From: Tanypteryx hageni
Taxonomy: Eukaryota; Arthropoda; Insecta; Odonata; Petaluridae
Direction of reading: 5' to 3'
Assembly (NCBI GenBank): GCA_028673005.1
Contig: CM054116.1
Span: 19,973,840-20,037,839 of the forward strand
Length of the DNA: 64,000 bases
Shown here: in pieces, positions 47,751 to 60,423 of the stretch
Numbering within the stretch: the stretch's first letter is position 1
Layout: every line of letters begins with the position of its first letter
The notes under the pieces: generated by a model
The model's input: the letters and a program-made list of their open reading frames with translations, nothing else
Databases searched by the model: none
Told to the model about the DNA's origin: nothing
Program-made: the position numbers and the translations under genes

Positions 47751-47993
47751 ATGAGGAAGAAGTTGACGATTATATTTTGGTCGAAATTAAAAAATTGTTA
47801 TAGAAGTTTTCTTATTGTACCTTCTTGGATATGTTTTAATGCCTTAATTTCATATGTAAATGAACAAACAAATTTCGCTGTAAATTATAGGGAACGAATA
47901 CGTATATTCCTAACAAATAAAAGTATTGCAGGAGATGGAAATCGGCGATTTCATGGGAATCCGTTGATAGTAGCCGAGATCGTATTTAATTGA
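47751..47993 (+). CDS. Unrecognised 80-codon conserved frame, copy E
   Basis: The most divergent of the five: CFNALISYVNEQTN for CFNSLISYVNEETN, and RIRIFL for RIHIFL. Length is unchanged. Three replacements against few silent changes do not argue for constraint. Confidence 0.25.
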   Translation: MRKKLTIIFWSKLKNCYRSFLIVPSWICFNALISYVNEQTNFAVNYRERIRIFLTNKSIAGDGNRRFHGNPLIVAEIVFN

Positions 47994-48461
47994 GAAGATA
48001 TATTGGAAACACTAATTGACTAATTTTTCTCCGAATTAATTATTTGAGCGTAAACTATACTTAAAATGCAATTTGAAAATAACGATTCAAATATGACGCC
48101 ATAAATTCCCATTAGAAGCACTAAATCAATGCAGTCGTAATATATACGATATCAGTTCCCATTTAAAAGCATTGATCTTGTCAGTATGGTTTTAGCATTT
48201 GGCATTGTTGAAAAGAGGAATAAAATCTTTTTTATGTTATAAAAATCAGTTATTTAAGCTATTTCGGCAAGGATATTAATTCGGCTTTAAAAAATAAGCA
48301 ACTCTACTATGTGATCTCAGGAAAGAACTGATATAAAAGTTGTCTCGCGTAATTTTTAATAAATAAACATTCATTTTGTATGTAATAATTGTATCTAGCT
48401 ACGTATATCATATAAGATTTACGGCAAGGGAGAGTGGCCTCGGGATTCCCTAGAAGTAACA

Positions 48462-48662
48462 ATGACCCCTCTAAAGAAGAAGCCAAAGAAGCCTTCTGTC
48501 ACACACTTTGCGTATGCGCGAGCCCAAGGTCAGATTGTTCTACTATCAGCAAACACATGTTGTTCATTGCTCGATGCTGTCGGTCTTCAGTTGTTCGACC
48601 AACTACGTGAACACGCACATCTGCACTCATGGAGTGGACAAAAGCAAATACAATCAAACTAA
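48462..48662 (+). CDS. Unrecognised 66-codon frame upstream of MADF-like exon (copy E)
   Basis: Starts MTPLKKKPKKPSVTHF, basic at the N-terminus, and overlaps the MADF-like start in another frame. The identical protein is encoded on the minus strand in A (48-248) and B (10181-10381). In C a one-base change gives an early stop, and in D the region is deleted. I recognise no family. It may be 5' untranslated sequence of the MADF-like transcript instead of a gene. Confidence 0.2.
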   Translation: MTPLKKKPKKPSVTHFAYARAQGQIVLLSANTCCSLLDAVGLQLFDQLREHAHLHSWSGQKQIQSN

Positions 48663-48760
48663 TTGAATTTTATGAAAAATATTCAGTTTTATCGGATGAT
48701 ACCTCTAGCGAACATAAACAAGCAAATTATCGCATTGAAGCGCTAAGCGAAATCGGGTAA
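48629..48760 (+). CDS. MADF/Myb-SANT-like exon, inverted copy E
   Basis: Reads MEWTKANTIKL...EIG and stops at 48758-48760. Here the text after EIG is GTAATTAG, which is donor-like; in the other copies it is GTCATTAG. If an intron starts here, the stop would be intronic. Confidence 0.42.
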   Translation: MEWTKANTIKLIEFYEKYSVLSDDTSSEHKQANYRIEALSEIG

Positions 48761-48995
48761 TTAGTATTTAGCTAAAATCGGTCGATTATCCGTAATTTCG
48801 AAATATTTGCTTTAATATTTGATGAATGTAAAAACGTACTGGAATAAACGTTGTAGCAAATTTAATTTTGTACGAAGTTCGTTTAAAACATTTCCCCATA
48901 TAATGCATCGTTTAAGAGATATGTTTATGACATATTTTTTTGTCTTACCCCACCACTCCACCTACCGGCGACTATTGTAAACACATTACACTTAC

Positions 48996-49145
48996 GTCTT
49001 ATGAACGCTCCTTTTTATTTTTTTAACTGTTGGAGCTTTGTGGCTATAGCCAAAATTAGAAGGCGATGGTTTGAGTTTATTTCTTTTCTTTGTCAAGTCT
49101 TTAAATCCGTCTCGCAGTTCCTTGAAATATTTATTATCATTTAAC
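48996..49145 (-). CDS. 150-bp phase-symmetric exon candidate, copy E
   Basis: Length and splice sites kept. Protein as in copy A. Confidence 0.36.
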
Positions 49146-49435
49146 CTATTTGGAATCTGTTAGAAATATTACTGGCATAGAGAAGGTCATGTGGTGGCCA
49201 CATTAGATTTTGAAATGTGTAACGGAAATTAATAATGGTAAATAACCCATTTCAATTTACACAATTTACCTTTGTTTGATAACACATGTTCATGCCTTAT
49301 GGAATTGCGAATGTTTTGTGTTTTTTATTAAATATGTAATGGATATCAATAATGGCCAATAACCCTTTTCAATGCACATATATATATATTTTTCCTTTCT
49401 TATTGTATGCACATATATCTTATGGAAGTGAGAAT

Positions 49436-49694
49436 TCACAAGGAAAGTGGTTTTCAATGGTAAAGTCATAACTTGGGGTGGTTGGAACGGAAGGATGAGA
49501 AGAAAAAATCACGAGAAAACGCCGGGAATCGAACTCGAGCCTCCGACTAGCCGCTGAGGCGTGCAAATCGCACACCATGAAGCCCTCATTCAACACGTCC
49601 TAGGAGAGTACAGATCCTGAACGTAGAAGCGTACTGCAAGGCAGTCACTTAAGACATCAACAGAACTGAAATATTTCACAGCGAGTGAAAAACC
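49436..49694 (-). mobile_element. SINE-like insertion with 11-bp target duplication, copy E
   Basis: Same insertion at the same site in the inverted copy, with both target duplications (49425-49435 and 49695-49705). Shared presence shows that E descends from a C-like unit. Confidence 0.72.
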
Positions 49695-51420
49695 GAAGTG
49701 AGAATAACGTTTGAATATTTATAAAAAATGTAATGGATATTAATAATGGTCATTTTAATTTACATAATTTTCCTTTCTGCTTGGATGTACATATGTCTTA
49801 TGGAAGTGAGAATGTTTGTATTTTTAAATGAATATGTAATGGATATTTTGAATTTCATCAGCTACATAATATTTGTTTTTTCCTTAGTGAGTTCCGTTTT
49901 GTACGTTCATTATGTAGAGGTGTTCTTTTAATTGTAAAAATCGTTTAAGTGCTAATAAACGGATATATTAATTTCAGCTGTTTTTCTTATCTGCCATTAA
50001 TCCTCTTTACATGGTGTATTACTTTGTCTATTAAAGTTCAAATCTGGAATAATATTCCTTATGACATCAAATAATTTTACAATGCGACAAATAGGAAAAT
50101 TTTCAATCCCGCGGAATTAATTTAATGACGGCGCAATAATACTCTCTCTTTGTTTCTCGTGAATTGCATTGTTAGGGACGCTCGGTTGTCTAGGCAACGG
50201 ATACTGCGATAGAACGTTATGGGACTAAGGCGTAAATCATTCGCTTCTCTCAGAATGGAACCAAATATCAAGGTAATAGAAAAAATAATGTTTATAATAG
50301 TTATCGTTTTGTAGCTTAGTAGCTGACGACATTGTTCCAGTCTCGTATGATTTTTTTCGGAAGGAGCTGGAGAAAGTTGGATTGCATAGGTCAAGCTTTT
50401 TTTTACAGAGATGTGGGTTTAAGAGGTAAACGTTTTAGGTTCTCGGTTTTATTTGACATAAAATACGCCATAAAATGCAATTCGTTTGTAAGTGGTGCAC
50501 ACGGATGAAAGGTAAGCGTAAAGCAAAGCAGCGGTGAAATCGAGAGACGTGACCTATCATTTGCATGGAGTGCACTAATTGATATCAGCGGATCTCGGGG
50601 GTATACCGTTTTATTTTCACCGCGTGGGGGAGATTTTTAGTCATGTTCGAACGTCCTTAGCAGAAAACTATCGCAAAAATAATCGCTGCGAGCATAATGG
50701 TAATTTTCGAAGACCGGTGGCGCAATTATGAAGCCTGCATAAGAATTTTCGTAGCACAGTCAGGAGATGAAACTAACATTGTGGCAGGGTCAAATGTCAT
50801 TCATTCCCGTTCCCATTTCAATACAAGGAGCAAGTATTCTCGTGCGAGTTTATCTAGTACTTATGTCTTTACCGAATCGATGCTTAAGCAAGTCAGGAAA
50901 GTGTATCACAAATAGGCGCGTCTCGTTCGATATAGTGTTTGAAACTAAACGATACGATTTGAACGAACGCACGGCATAGAACTGCAAAACACCACGATCC
51001 TATTTTATCTCTCCGTCGACTAAAAATCCCTTCACTTCCTGACTTGGTGCATTAATAAACACATTACGTAATTTTATTTAGTACGTACTGCAAAACGATA
51101 CAGAAGAAATGATTCCAGGTAAATATTCAATTTTTATTTACGCAGGTATTTATTTTCTAATCAGTTTTAATCAACCAAACAATCGACAATTATTTTAAAC
51201 GTACCCACCTCACATCAGATCATTAGTTGTAATATTTACGTTTCCGTTCTTTCTTCATCTTAGATATCCCCTTTTCCTTCTGCTTACTTAATCATTCATG
51301 CCCGCGTAAGGAATTCAATGTATTTATGTAGCTACATATAGCAGATTTACTTCCGTAACCAACAAGTTTGTTTACGTTGACAACTATTAGGCAGCTCTGC
51401 ATGAATTTCTCTAACTTCAG

Positions 51421-51675
51421 AGCGAATTACAAATTATTTGTTTCCCGATAACGGCCACTCCTACCATAAAAATGTATACGGAACGAAATACTGTACTAGT
51501 TCTACAGGTTCTGTTTGAAAACCTTTTTGATATGACCAATACTTTACGAGATATGACGGAGAGCTCATTTTTTGTCACCAGTAAAGTGGTGCCCCTGATT
51601 GACTTCCGAGATTCATTTATGTGTTTTTCATGTTCACTCATTCTTGATCTCATTCTTAATCTTAGATCACCATAA
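51421..51675 (+). CDS. Unrecognised hydrophobic frame, copy E
   Basis: Open from the acceptor ending at 51420 to TAA. It precedes the frameshifted two-exon frame by about 55 bp. Confidence 0.27.
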   Translation, partial: SELQIICFPITATPTIKMYTERNTVLVLQVLFENLFDMTNTLRDMTESSFFVTSKVVPLIDFRDSFMCFSCSLILDLILNLRSP

Positions 51676-51729
51676 CTCCGTTTATGTTATCATGATAGTC
51701 ACGATGTACCACTCTTATTTTTCCCACAG

Positions 51730-52244
51730 GGCGCCCTCTACAACATCAAATCCAAGACCATCATTGTTTTATTGACGCTTCTCCGTATTTTCATAACGAT
51801 TGAGATAATCAAATTTTGAAAGTATCCCTTATCACTTATATATTGCTGGATGCTTTATTTAACGACAAAATTCTCAAAATTATAAACAGTGTATTTTTCA
51901 AATTAAAAAAATATATTTGCTTTATTTATCGACTGGGGATGAGGAAAATTTCAAATTTTTATCGAAAGTTAGAAAACAGTATTTGGGCGACGTGGGATGG
52001 CTTCCTGATAACAAACTTCATAGAAACACGTAAGTATTGCAGAATATTTTAATCAGTAATGGTGGGAAAGCCCTCGAAATTATTTTCCACTTTATATTTA
52101 CGTATTTAGTAACCGGCGTTGCTCGAGAATTTAGTTATTTAATCGCGGTTAATACATGTGATTTCATTTTTTTTACTTTTAGATGAAATTCCACTGGAAA
52201 TGTGGGAGTACGTCCAGCCTCTACTCCTAGAAGGGAAACATTAA
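51730..52244 (+). pseudogene. Two-exon frame with frameshift, copy E (exons 51730-52029 and 52183-52244)
   Basis: Exon 1 is 300 bp instead of 301: one A is missing in ATCAAATTTTG near 51810, which shifts the frame. Splice sites and the terminal exon are intact. A further terminal exon alone is present in E2 at 54147-54208. Confidence 0.33.
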
Positions 52245-52321
52245 GGGGTTGGTACCCTCCGCCGAGAATTTGGTTCTGAACCCGATGTATAAACCCTGCC
52301 AAGATGATGGAGAGAACGACG

Positions 52322-52415
52322 ACGTCGCACAGGATGCGGCTTCCGGTGCCGCATGCGTAGGCCGGCACGTGCCTTCCTACGCAGGCGGCGCCCGAAGCTG
52401 CATCCAGTGCGACGT
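52322..52415. repeat. 94-bp GC-rich palindrome, copy E
   Basis: Inverted orientation. Two extra stem mismatches (GCACAGGATG for GCACTGGATG, and GCATGCG for GCCTGCG) weaken this copy. Confidence 0.88.
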
Positions 52416-52636
52416 ATCGATCCCTGAAGAAGATCTTTGGGATCGAAACTTCGGATTGCCATGCGCCATCATACGCAGCAGCTTCCGGCAGCAGCACCCA
52501 GCGCTACGCTGGCGATAGCTTCGCCGTAAACGATAACAACACCTTTTACATCGGTTTCAGAGCTCAAGGACCGGGCTACATCTTCGAGGGTAGCAAGGCG
52601 TGCTCCGATGCAACCATCCGGATAACTCAAATGTGA
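52361..52636 (+). CDS. Unrecognised GC-rich open frame, copy E
   Basis: Open from after the TAG at 52358-52360 to TGA at 52634-52636; reads NDNNTFYIGFRAQGPGYIFE and then GSKACSDATIRI. Confidence 0.28.
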   Translation, partial: AGTCLPTQAAPEAASSATYRSLKKIFGIETSDCHAPSYAAASGSSTQRYAGDSFAVNDNNTFYIGFRAQGPGYIFEGSKACSDATIRITQM

Positions 52637-52943
52637 GTTCGAAATATCAAAATTATAAAGATGAGAAAAGAATTGCAGTGAAATTCTCGAATGAGAATTA
52701 AATGGAATAAAATGGAACAAAGGAGGGGGAAAAGTAAATGAACAGAAAACTTTATTTATTTTACAATCGGTACGAGTTGGAAAGTCGATATCACCGTGGT
52801 GAAATATTTTTCGATAAAAAGATTCAATAGAACGTCTTCGAGAAAAAAATGTCCTTCTCACTTTAACCTTTGTCGACGTTTAGTTCCGAAACTGCGAGGT
52901 GCCCTTTTCGAAATAAATCACCATATTTTTCTCTCTCTTTTAT

Positions 52944-53141
52944 GTGATCTGTAAAGCATCGATTAAAAAACTCATTCGGATAGAGGACGACATTTGTCCA
53001 CAAACTTCCGCGAAACTCATAAATAGGCGATATAGTTACGCAGATAAAAATTGGAGAGCCGCCCAAGCTTACGACCCAGATTTGTACGTGAAGCCCCTAA
53101 AGAACGCATTTGACATCTCCGGGGATTCCACTAGTGAATAA
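52944..53141 (+). CDS. VICK-type frame, copy E
   Basis: Protein identical to 22758-22955 although the overlapping opposite-strand frame differs by one residue. Confidence 0.32.
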   Translation: MICKASIKKLIRIEDDICPQTSAKLINRRYSYADKNWRAAQAYDPDLYVKPLKNAFDISGDSTSE

Positions 53142-53332
53142 TATAGTTTTCCTTCTTGTTTATGAACCCGCACGTTCTAGTTGACCCTGGATGGGAAAAG
53201 GTGAATCCTGCGATTTAGTCTGTAAACTGTAGTCTGTGCGCTGCTCTAGGGACAAGAAAGCTTGCGATCTGAGGAAGATGCGAGGCTGAGGGAGACAAAA
53301 TGGGACATTGTAAATAATAGCATGTATAATGT

Positions 53333-53584
53333 TCAGAGTTGTTCGAATACAGAAAACGTGTACAACAATGAGAAACAGTATACTCCATAAATGGAGTACA
53401 CAGAGGCTGCAAAGGCGTTCTTTATGGGGAATGCGCTCAAAACAGTGTCAATAGATTGGGCGGTTCGTGAACTTTTATCTCCAACACTATAAGTCCTAAT
53501 TACATATATGATCCCGCGGGGTTTTTTGTGGTAATTGTCGTCCTCTATCTGAATAAATCTTTTTATGTGCACCTCACAGATCAT
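53333..53584 (-). CDS. MICE-type frame, copy E
   Basis: Same as 22315-22566 with NYHKKPRG for NYQKKPSG. Confidence 0.28.
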   Translation of the reverse strand: MICEVHIKRFIQIEDDNYHKKPRGIIYVIRTYSVGDKSSRTAQSIDTVLSAFPIKNAFAASVYSIYGVYCFSLLYTFSVFEQL

Positions 53585-54285
53585 ATAAGAGCACGAGAGA
53601 TAAAAATGTGGATTTTAAATTGTCGCTCGCCGATATAATTTTCGTAGCGATAGATGTAAACAAAATATGTGATATTATGACTGGGATTTTCTAGAAATTT
53701 TTTCTGCGAAACTATAAACTGTTATTATATAGACCGCGGACGACATTGTGGGAAATGTTGCTCTTTATCCGAATAAATGTTTTGATAAATAACTTACAGA
53801 ACATATCGTATAGGAGCCAGGGAGAGAAAAATACGGTAGCAAATTGTTGCTTGACGGAAGAAACGAGTACACGATTATTTAATTTGGAAGTTATAATTGA
53901 TGGATGCAGTTGAAAATCACAATGCGTTGATTAATTTTAACAAGTTTAATTAATTTAACTAAAATCCGGAAAGTGGTTTCAGGGATTAAAGATACGGACG
54001 GACGTGGGCGACATACCCATAAGGCGTTCCGCTGCTGTCACTTAGTTGGTAAAGAACGCAATTAAACTGCACTTTTTGGTACATGCTCGACAATATGGTT
54101 ATTTAATCGCGGTTAATACATGTGATTTCATTTTTTTTACTTTTAGATGAAATTCCACTGGAAATGTGGGAGTACGTCCAGCCTCTACTCCTAGAAGGGA
54201 GACATTAAGGGGTTGGTACCCTCCGCCGAGAATTTGACTCTGAACCCGATGTATATACCCTGCCAAGATGATGGAGAGAACGACG

Positions 54286-54379
54286 ACGTCGCACTGGATG
54301 CGGCTTCCGGTGCCGCCTGCGTAGGCCGGCACGTGCCTTCCTACGCAGGCGGCGCCCGAAGCTGCATCCAGTGCGACGT
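54286..54379. repeat. 94-bp GC-rich palindrome, copy E2
   Basis: Keeps the better-paired stem (GCACTGGATG, GCCTGCG), unlike the neighbouring copy E only 1.9 kb away. Confidence 0.9.
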
Positions 54380-54600
54380 ATCGATCCCTGAAGAAGATCT
54401 TTGGGATCGAAACGTCCGATTGCCATGCGCCATCATACGCAGCAGATACCGGCAGTAGCACCCAGCGCTACGCTGGCGATAGCTTCGCCGTAAACGATAA
54501 CAACACCTTTTACATCGGTTTCAGAGCTTAAGGACCGGACTACATCTTCGAGGGTAGCAAGGCGTGCTCCGATGCAACCATCCGGATAATTCAAATGTGA
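54325..54600 (+). pseudogene. GC-rich frame with stop, copy E2
   Basis: Equivalent to the copy E frame but interrupted: AGAGCTTAAGG gives R-A-stop where A has R-A-R. The copy is broken if the frame is real. Confidence 0.28.
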
Positions 54601-56548
54601 GTTCGAAATATCAAAATTATAAAGATGAGAAAAGAATTGCAGTGAAATTCTCAAATGAGAATTAAATGGAATAAAATGGAACAAAGGAGGGGGAAATAAA
54701 TGAACAGAAAACTTTATTTATTTTACAATCGGTACGAGTTGGAAAGTCGATATCACCGTGGTGAAATATTTTTCGATAAAAAGATTCAATAGAACGTCTT
54801 AGAGAAAAAAATGTCCTTCTCACTTTAACCTTTGTCGACGTTTAGTTCCGAAACTGCGAGGTGCCCTTTTCGAAATAAATCACCATTAAATTGTCGCTCG
54901 CCGATATAATTTTCGTAGCGATAGATATAAACAAAATATGTTATATTATGACTGGGATTTTCTAGAAAATTTTCTTTGAAACTATAAAATGTTATTATAT
55001 AGACCGCGGACGACTTTGTGGGAAATGTTGCTCTTTATCCGAATAATTGTTTTGATAAATAACTTACAGAACATATCGTATAGGAGCCAGGGAGAGAAAA
55101 ATACGGTAGCAAATTGTTGCTTGACGGAAGAAACGAGTATACGATTATTTAATTTGGAAGTACTAATTGATGGATGTAGTTGAAAATCACAATGCGTTGA
55201 TTAATTTTAACAAGTTTAATTAATTTAACTAAAATCCGGAAAGTGGTTTCTGGGATTAAAGATACGGACGGACGGGGGCGACCTACCGACAAGGCGTTCC
55301 GCTGCTATCACTTAGTTGGTAAAGAACGCATTAAAACTACACTTTTTGGTACATGTATCTCCAAAAATCACTAAAATAATTTAATAATGTCCATTGGGGA
55401 AGAAACGAATGAGGGATGATAGTTGTGGTTTCTGAGTGCGTTCGGGTTTGTTTAAAATAATTCCCTTTTATATTCATAATAAAAATACGTCTCCTCAAAA
55501 AAGAGATACGAATAGAAAATTCAGTGAAAACTCTCTCCTGTTATCCCCTGTAAATGGACGACTCGCAAATCAAAGATTTATAACCGATTGTCATTTTTAA
55601 GAAAGATACAAAGTATTGTAATGAGAGACGGCGGAGAGAAAAATTATGATTAAAGGTTAAACGAGTCATTGAAATTATATTAGAATTTTTATTTTATTAC
55701 GAAATGATTAATTTTCTTTTTCATTTTTTTCAGGCCATCTCACGTCGCTGCATCAAAATTCACTGTAAAATGAATATTTGTTGTACAATAAAAATGTATT
55801 TATTTACGGAAAAAATAAATCTTGTTTTGAATACGTCTAATAAAAATGTATTTTACATCGATGGTTGAGTAAATATATAGTCTATATGAGTCTATATGCA
55901 CAGCCGTAGGGAGTGTTTTTAGCGCCCTTGGCAAATCCTTCATTTTCCACCTTTAATTAAAATATAGACATAAATCAATTTATCAATATTTAATAACTTT
56001 GCGTTTTGGTATTCAATTGTTAAAACAGCAAAGGAATTGAGTCGTGTCTGCGTCACTGATGATTTGCGAAAGTTTTTGATAATTAAGTATTGCTCTATGT
56101 AGCAGGAAGCGTTAATTGCCGAAGTGATCTTACACAAGGAAGGGAAAACCTCCGCGGCGTGTTCTCAATGAAACATAATATCCTAAAAGAAGAATTCACA
56201 CTAGTAAATTTAATGAATTCCTCATAATTAACTGCTAGTCGCTAAATATTATCCTCGGCAACGTATCATTTCGTACTGCAAAAAAATAACTGAAAGTACG
56301 ATATAAATACATTGACGTACATCTTCCGATGGCTGGCGTTTTGTGCTGGTTAGAATTAATGAAGGACTTCGACTTCAAGTAAAACCTTACAGCATGAGAA
56401 ACACTGCGTTACAACCAGACGCAGCATAAAATGCATAGTGCAACAGTATGACGTCGCTGGTATAGATCGAGTCCTCTACATTAGTTTCAATGCGTAACGC
56501 GGCACAACATTTTTCTGAAGTGTTTCCTAGGCCTTGTTGGACGCGCTG

Positions 56549-56720
56549 GGTTATCGGCTATTATAAACACACTATCGAAGTTATAGACACATTATTTGTA
56601 GTTATAAACCAAGTATCGGTAGTCATTAATACATTATTGGCAGTTATAAACAAAGTATCAGTAGTTATGAACAAAATATCAGTAGTTATAAACAAACTAT
56701 CAGTAGTTATAAACACATTA
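56549..56720 (-). repeat. 21-bp minisatellite, arm 2
   Basis: Inverted partner of the arm 1 array, lying 60-230 bp upstream of the Tc1-like ATG at 56780. Confidence 0.9.
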
Positions 56721-56779
56721 TCGTGAATTATAGATTATAGATTATTGATAATTATAAACAATACTAACCCTACCCTGTA

Positions 56780-57451
56780 ATGGAAGAAAACTCTCAGGAA
56801 GTAGTAAATTCAAATGGGATACAGAGTGAACTAAATGATGTAGATGCCAGAACAAGAAAGAAAAGAACCTCAATAACCGACGAAAAAATTGAAGTATTTA
56901 AAAATATGAGAGAACAAGGTGAGTCAGCGGTTAAAATGGCAAAAAACTTGGGCGTATCTTTGTCTGTTGTGTACAAACTAATGAGGAGAATACACGAAGC
57001 TGAGGAAAATATGGAAGAAGTTGATTTAACACGGAAGAAGCCTGGACCCAAACCGCAATAAGTTTCTAGATTATCGGACAAAATATGTGAAATTATTCAA
57101 GCAGACTGCTCATTGACACAAAAAGGCATTCGAGAAAAGTTGAGAGAATATGACTTCATCTCTACACAGTCTACTATATCGACAAATCTAAAAAATATTG
57201 GCATTACAAGAAAAAGATTGAAAGGAAGAGTTTCAAAATCTACAACACCTGAAGTTTTATCAAATTGGAAAATATATTCTCGTGAAATCATGAAGATTCC
57301 ATCAGGAAGAATATTATTTCTAGATGAAACTGGTTTTAATCTAGATAGTACCAACAATTATGGATTATCTCCTAAAAATATAGATGCTATCAAAAGGGTT
57401 CCTACGAACCGTGGGAAAAACATAATGATCTCTTTGGATTATAGCATCTGA
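56780..57451 (+). pseudogene. Tc1/mariner-like transposase, arm 2 (one stop, truncated)
   Basis: Inverted partner of the arm 1 copy, with identical predicted peptides. The TAA at 57059-57061 is in frame between the helix-turn-helix part (56780-57058) and the DETGF part (57113-57451), because both share frame. Since both arms carry the stop, it predates the inverted duplication. Confidence 0.88.
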
Positions 57452-57461
57452 ATTAGTGATG

Positions 57462-57797
57462 GTATATTCGAATATTCATATTCGAATTATTCGGTTATAT
57501 CATTCGAATTATTCGATTATATCAGAGTGATATCATAATCGAATATTAATAATTGATTATTCACTCATAATCGTTTCTCAACGAATAAACACTCGTATTC
57601 ATTTATCAACGAATAACCGAATAATCAATCGTATTCGTTTCTCAACGAATAACCAAATAATCACTCGTATTCGTTTCTCAACGAATAATACAATAATCAA
57701 TCGTATTCGTTTGTCAGTGAATAATTGCTCATAATCGTTTCTCAACAGATAACCGCTCATATTCGTTTCCGAGTGAGTGATAGCTCATAATCTTTTC
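57462..57797 (-). repeat. 36-bp satellite next to Tc1-like relic, arm 2
   Basis: Inverted partner. On the plus strand units read TCGTATTCGTTTCTCAACGA followed by ATAACCGAATAATCAA, clear three times in a row at about 57628-57735. Confidence 0.85.
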
Positions 57798-60104
57798 TTT
57801 GACGAATATTCCCTCAAATGTTTTCAATCAATTGTAGCTTTTATGGGATTTTTCAGTAAGGAACGGTTTATGAATTATTAAGAGCTAATATTGTTACTTA
57901 TGTACATTGTCCATATAATCGAAAATGTAGGTAGGGGTGCAACCACACTATCAGCAATGAATATCAAGGAAGTCTTTTGAGCTAGAGCCGTCATTTTTTC
58001 AGGTTTTTTTAAGTAGGCGGACACACGCTTTCAGTCCAACTTTTGACACAACAGGGCCGGTTAGCGGCCGTTGTAGGTGAGAAATGAATATCTCGGAAGC
58101 TGTTAGATCTAGGTCCGTCATTTTTTCAGTTTTGCATAAGTGGACTGACAACGATTTAGCCAACTTTTGACGGGGCAGGGCCGGCTGGACGTCTGTGTAC
58201 ATAGGAAATGAAAATCTCGGAAAAATTCATTAAAAGAATGTTTTAGTGATGACTGACAGAATTCAATGCAGAGAACAGATAAATATTATCAAACGCGGGA
58301 TTCATTTTCTACTCATAAAGACTAAAAGAACAAGGAACAATGAAGGGTCCAGGCGCCCAGGGAGGAGGAACTCGTGAGTTACACCGCTGCCTCCCCATTT
58401 CAACACAGTTGAAATCACTGAACACTGAGCTCCTGGTGTGTGTGTGTGTGTGTCAGGCTGTCAGAAAGGTCTGCTGATCGCACCGTTCACGCGAGGGACA
58501 TCAAATTTGGCATGCATACGCACATTACTGGTCCAACGACACGAAAAATATATTACAAACAAATAATTGACGGAAAATTGTTGAAAATGGTGGGAGGTTA
58601 AAAATTAATTATTTAAAAAAATACATATTGGGTATCAAATGAAAGACCATAATCTTCTGATTATGAATCGTATTTTAGTTTTTTGATTTTTTTTAAGTGA
58701 CGGCCGTAGGAAAGGAAAAAGTGGAAATTTAAGTTGTCCTTCCCCCCCCCCCCCTTCTATCTCGGAAAAACGTCATACATACACCCTACTACAATATATA
58801 TAATAATATATAATATGAGGAATCGTATAAAATTTTAATTAAATTTATACAAAATATTTTGAGAAAATAATTAATTTGTAAAAAATAGCTATCTGTAGTT
58901 GCGTGTTGTGCGGGTGGCTAACCCATCCGGATAACATCATTTTCAATTACCCATCCACTCACTGAAGTTATTTCTGAACTACTTTACCTACAAAAACCTT
59001 AATGGTGTGATCAAAATCACACTTAACTAGGATTTTTGTGTATTGTTTCTAATGATAGCTGATTTTTATGTTTAGAAGTTGTTTGTTGTAATGTTTGTAT
59101 ATTCTTGCCGGAGAAATTGATGAGGCAAAATACGTAAGTACCTCGGAGATATCCCACCCCACAATCCCCACACCTTCCTTGCACCCACCTTTGCTCGCTT
59201 CGCTCGCCGAAAAATTGTTCCTTTCTTATTTTAAGTAAGGATATCGGGAACGGAGTAAGGAACGTAGCTTGGATATTCTTTTTTTTTTTTTAGCTATTTG
59301 GAGTTTTTCCTGTCTTCCGAAAAGCTACTTAAAGCTTGTCATCAGAAAATGACCGTAAAATCCGTGACGGATCGCAACAATCCATGCTCGAGGCAGGATT
59401 CGAGCCAGCGACACTAGAAGTGCTCCTTCGAGAAGTAGGGATATCAAAATAAATATTAGTCATTATAGAATACATCTATCCAGTGTTTAAGGACCCAGTC
59501 ACTGACGATATTTTACCAATGAAAATGAAATAGAAATGCTGAGCAACTTGTGAAATATGTAGGATTCAAAATTATCTTACGTAGAATAATTGACCAAAAA
59601 TTCCTCGAAAAAATTATAGCAATTTCCTAAGTAGGTCAACGATACCCGTAGTTTTTATATAATAATTCGAAGGAGTATATACAAAAATCTGATAAGAAAT
59701 TTATGATGTGGTATTACTTAGATCATTGCACCTCGTGATTTATAGACATCAATAGTCCCCTCCGTCTAATTAATTAATATTAATATTTGGGAGAGCTTTA
59801 AAGTTCCCCTGTAATTAATTGCTTCTGCAGCTGTAACAATCGTTTACAAAATCAAAAGAAAAATATCGATATTACAATAAAGGCTTAAACGGCAAATGCT
59901 AATGGATTCTCACATTTAATAAAAAAAGGAGAATCATATTCATAAAAGCTTTCAATTTATAGAGTCGTAGCAAACGTACACAAATGTATTAATATACAGC
60001 AGGAAGAACGTTAAACATGGGCGGGGGATTATATGTTTATGGAATAACGTAGTGGTGGTTTAGCACTCTGTAGCGCTTTTTCGATGTATTTCAGAGAATT
60101 AGCG

Positions 60105-60423
60105 CAGCGGTGCCCAAACCTTTCTAATGGCGGGCCACATCAATGGTTGAATTGGAAGTTGTCAATTCTTCGGCGGTCCGGATTAGAGTTAAAATCGGAA
60201 AATTTCTATATGTTCTGAGATGCCATTAAGTGAAAATCTTGTCTGAATAAGGTTTTCATGGCTAACATTTCAATATTTAAAGTTTTATTATGAAAATTTT
60301 TAAAAAATGTATGAATTTGTGTGTTAAATTTTTCGAATTGATTTTTCGCCTCAGCTTCGCGGGCCGAACAAAAACCCTTCGCGGACCGCATTTGGCCCGC
60401 GGGCCGTAGTTTGGGCACCGCTG
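60105..60423 (-). mobile_element. hAT MITE with 8-bp target duplication, arm 2
   Basis: Inverted partner, 319 bp, with differences such as CGGCGGTCCGG where arm 1 has the complement of CCGGCCCGCCG. Confidence 0.9.

Larger units (their letters stand above)
44797..54087 (-). repeat. Composite unit, inverted copy E
   Basis: Reverse-complement copy. Homology starts at the AAGCTT at 44797, which pairs with the AAGCTT near 3960 in copy A, and runs through hAT, MADF-like exon, SINE, spliced frames, GC island and 690-bp module. Paired coordinates with copy C sum to 75899-75900 over 22300-25780. E keeps the roughly 475 bp that D lost. At its right end it runs into a second partial unit at about 54088. 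Confidence 0.92.
54088..55325 (-). repeat. Partial unit E2, tandem to E and joined to arm 2
   Basis: The sequence returns at about 54088 to the point equivalent to 52120, repeating the terminal-exon, GC-island and downstream part of the unit. Unlike E it lacks the 690-bp module (compare 54880-54900 with 52920-53630). It joins arm 2 without a break, in the same order as the 5.86-kb boundary of copy A, so arm 2's inner 2.1 kb is itself unit sequence. Confidence 0.88.
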
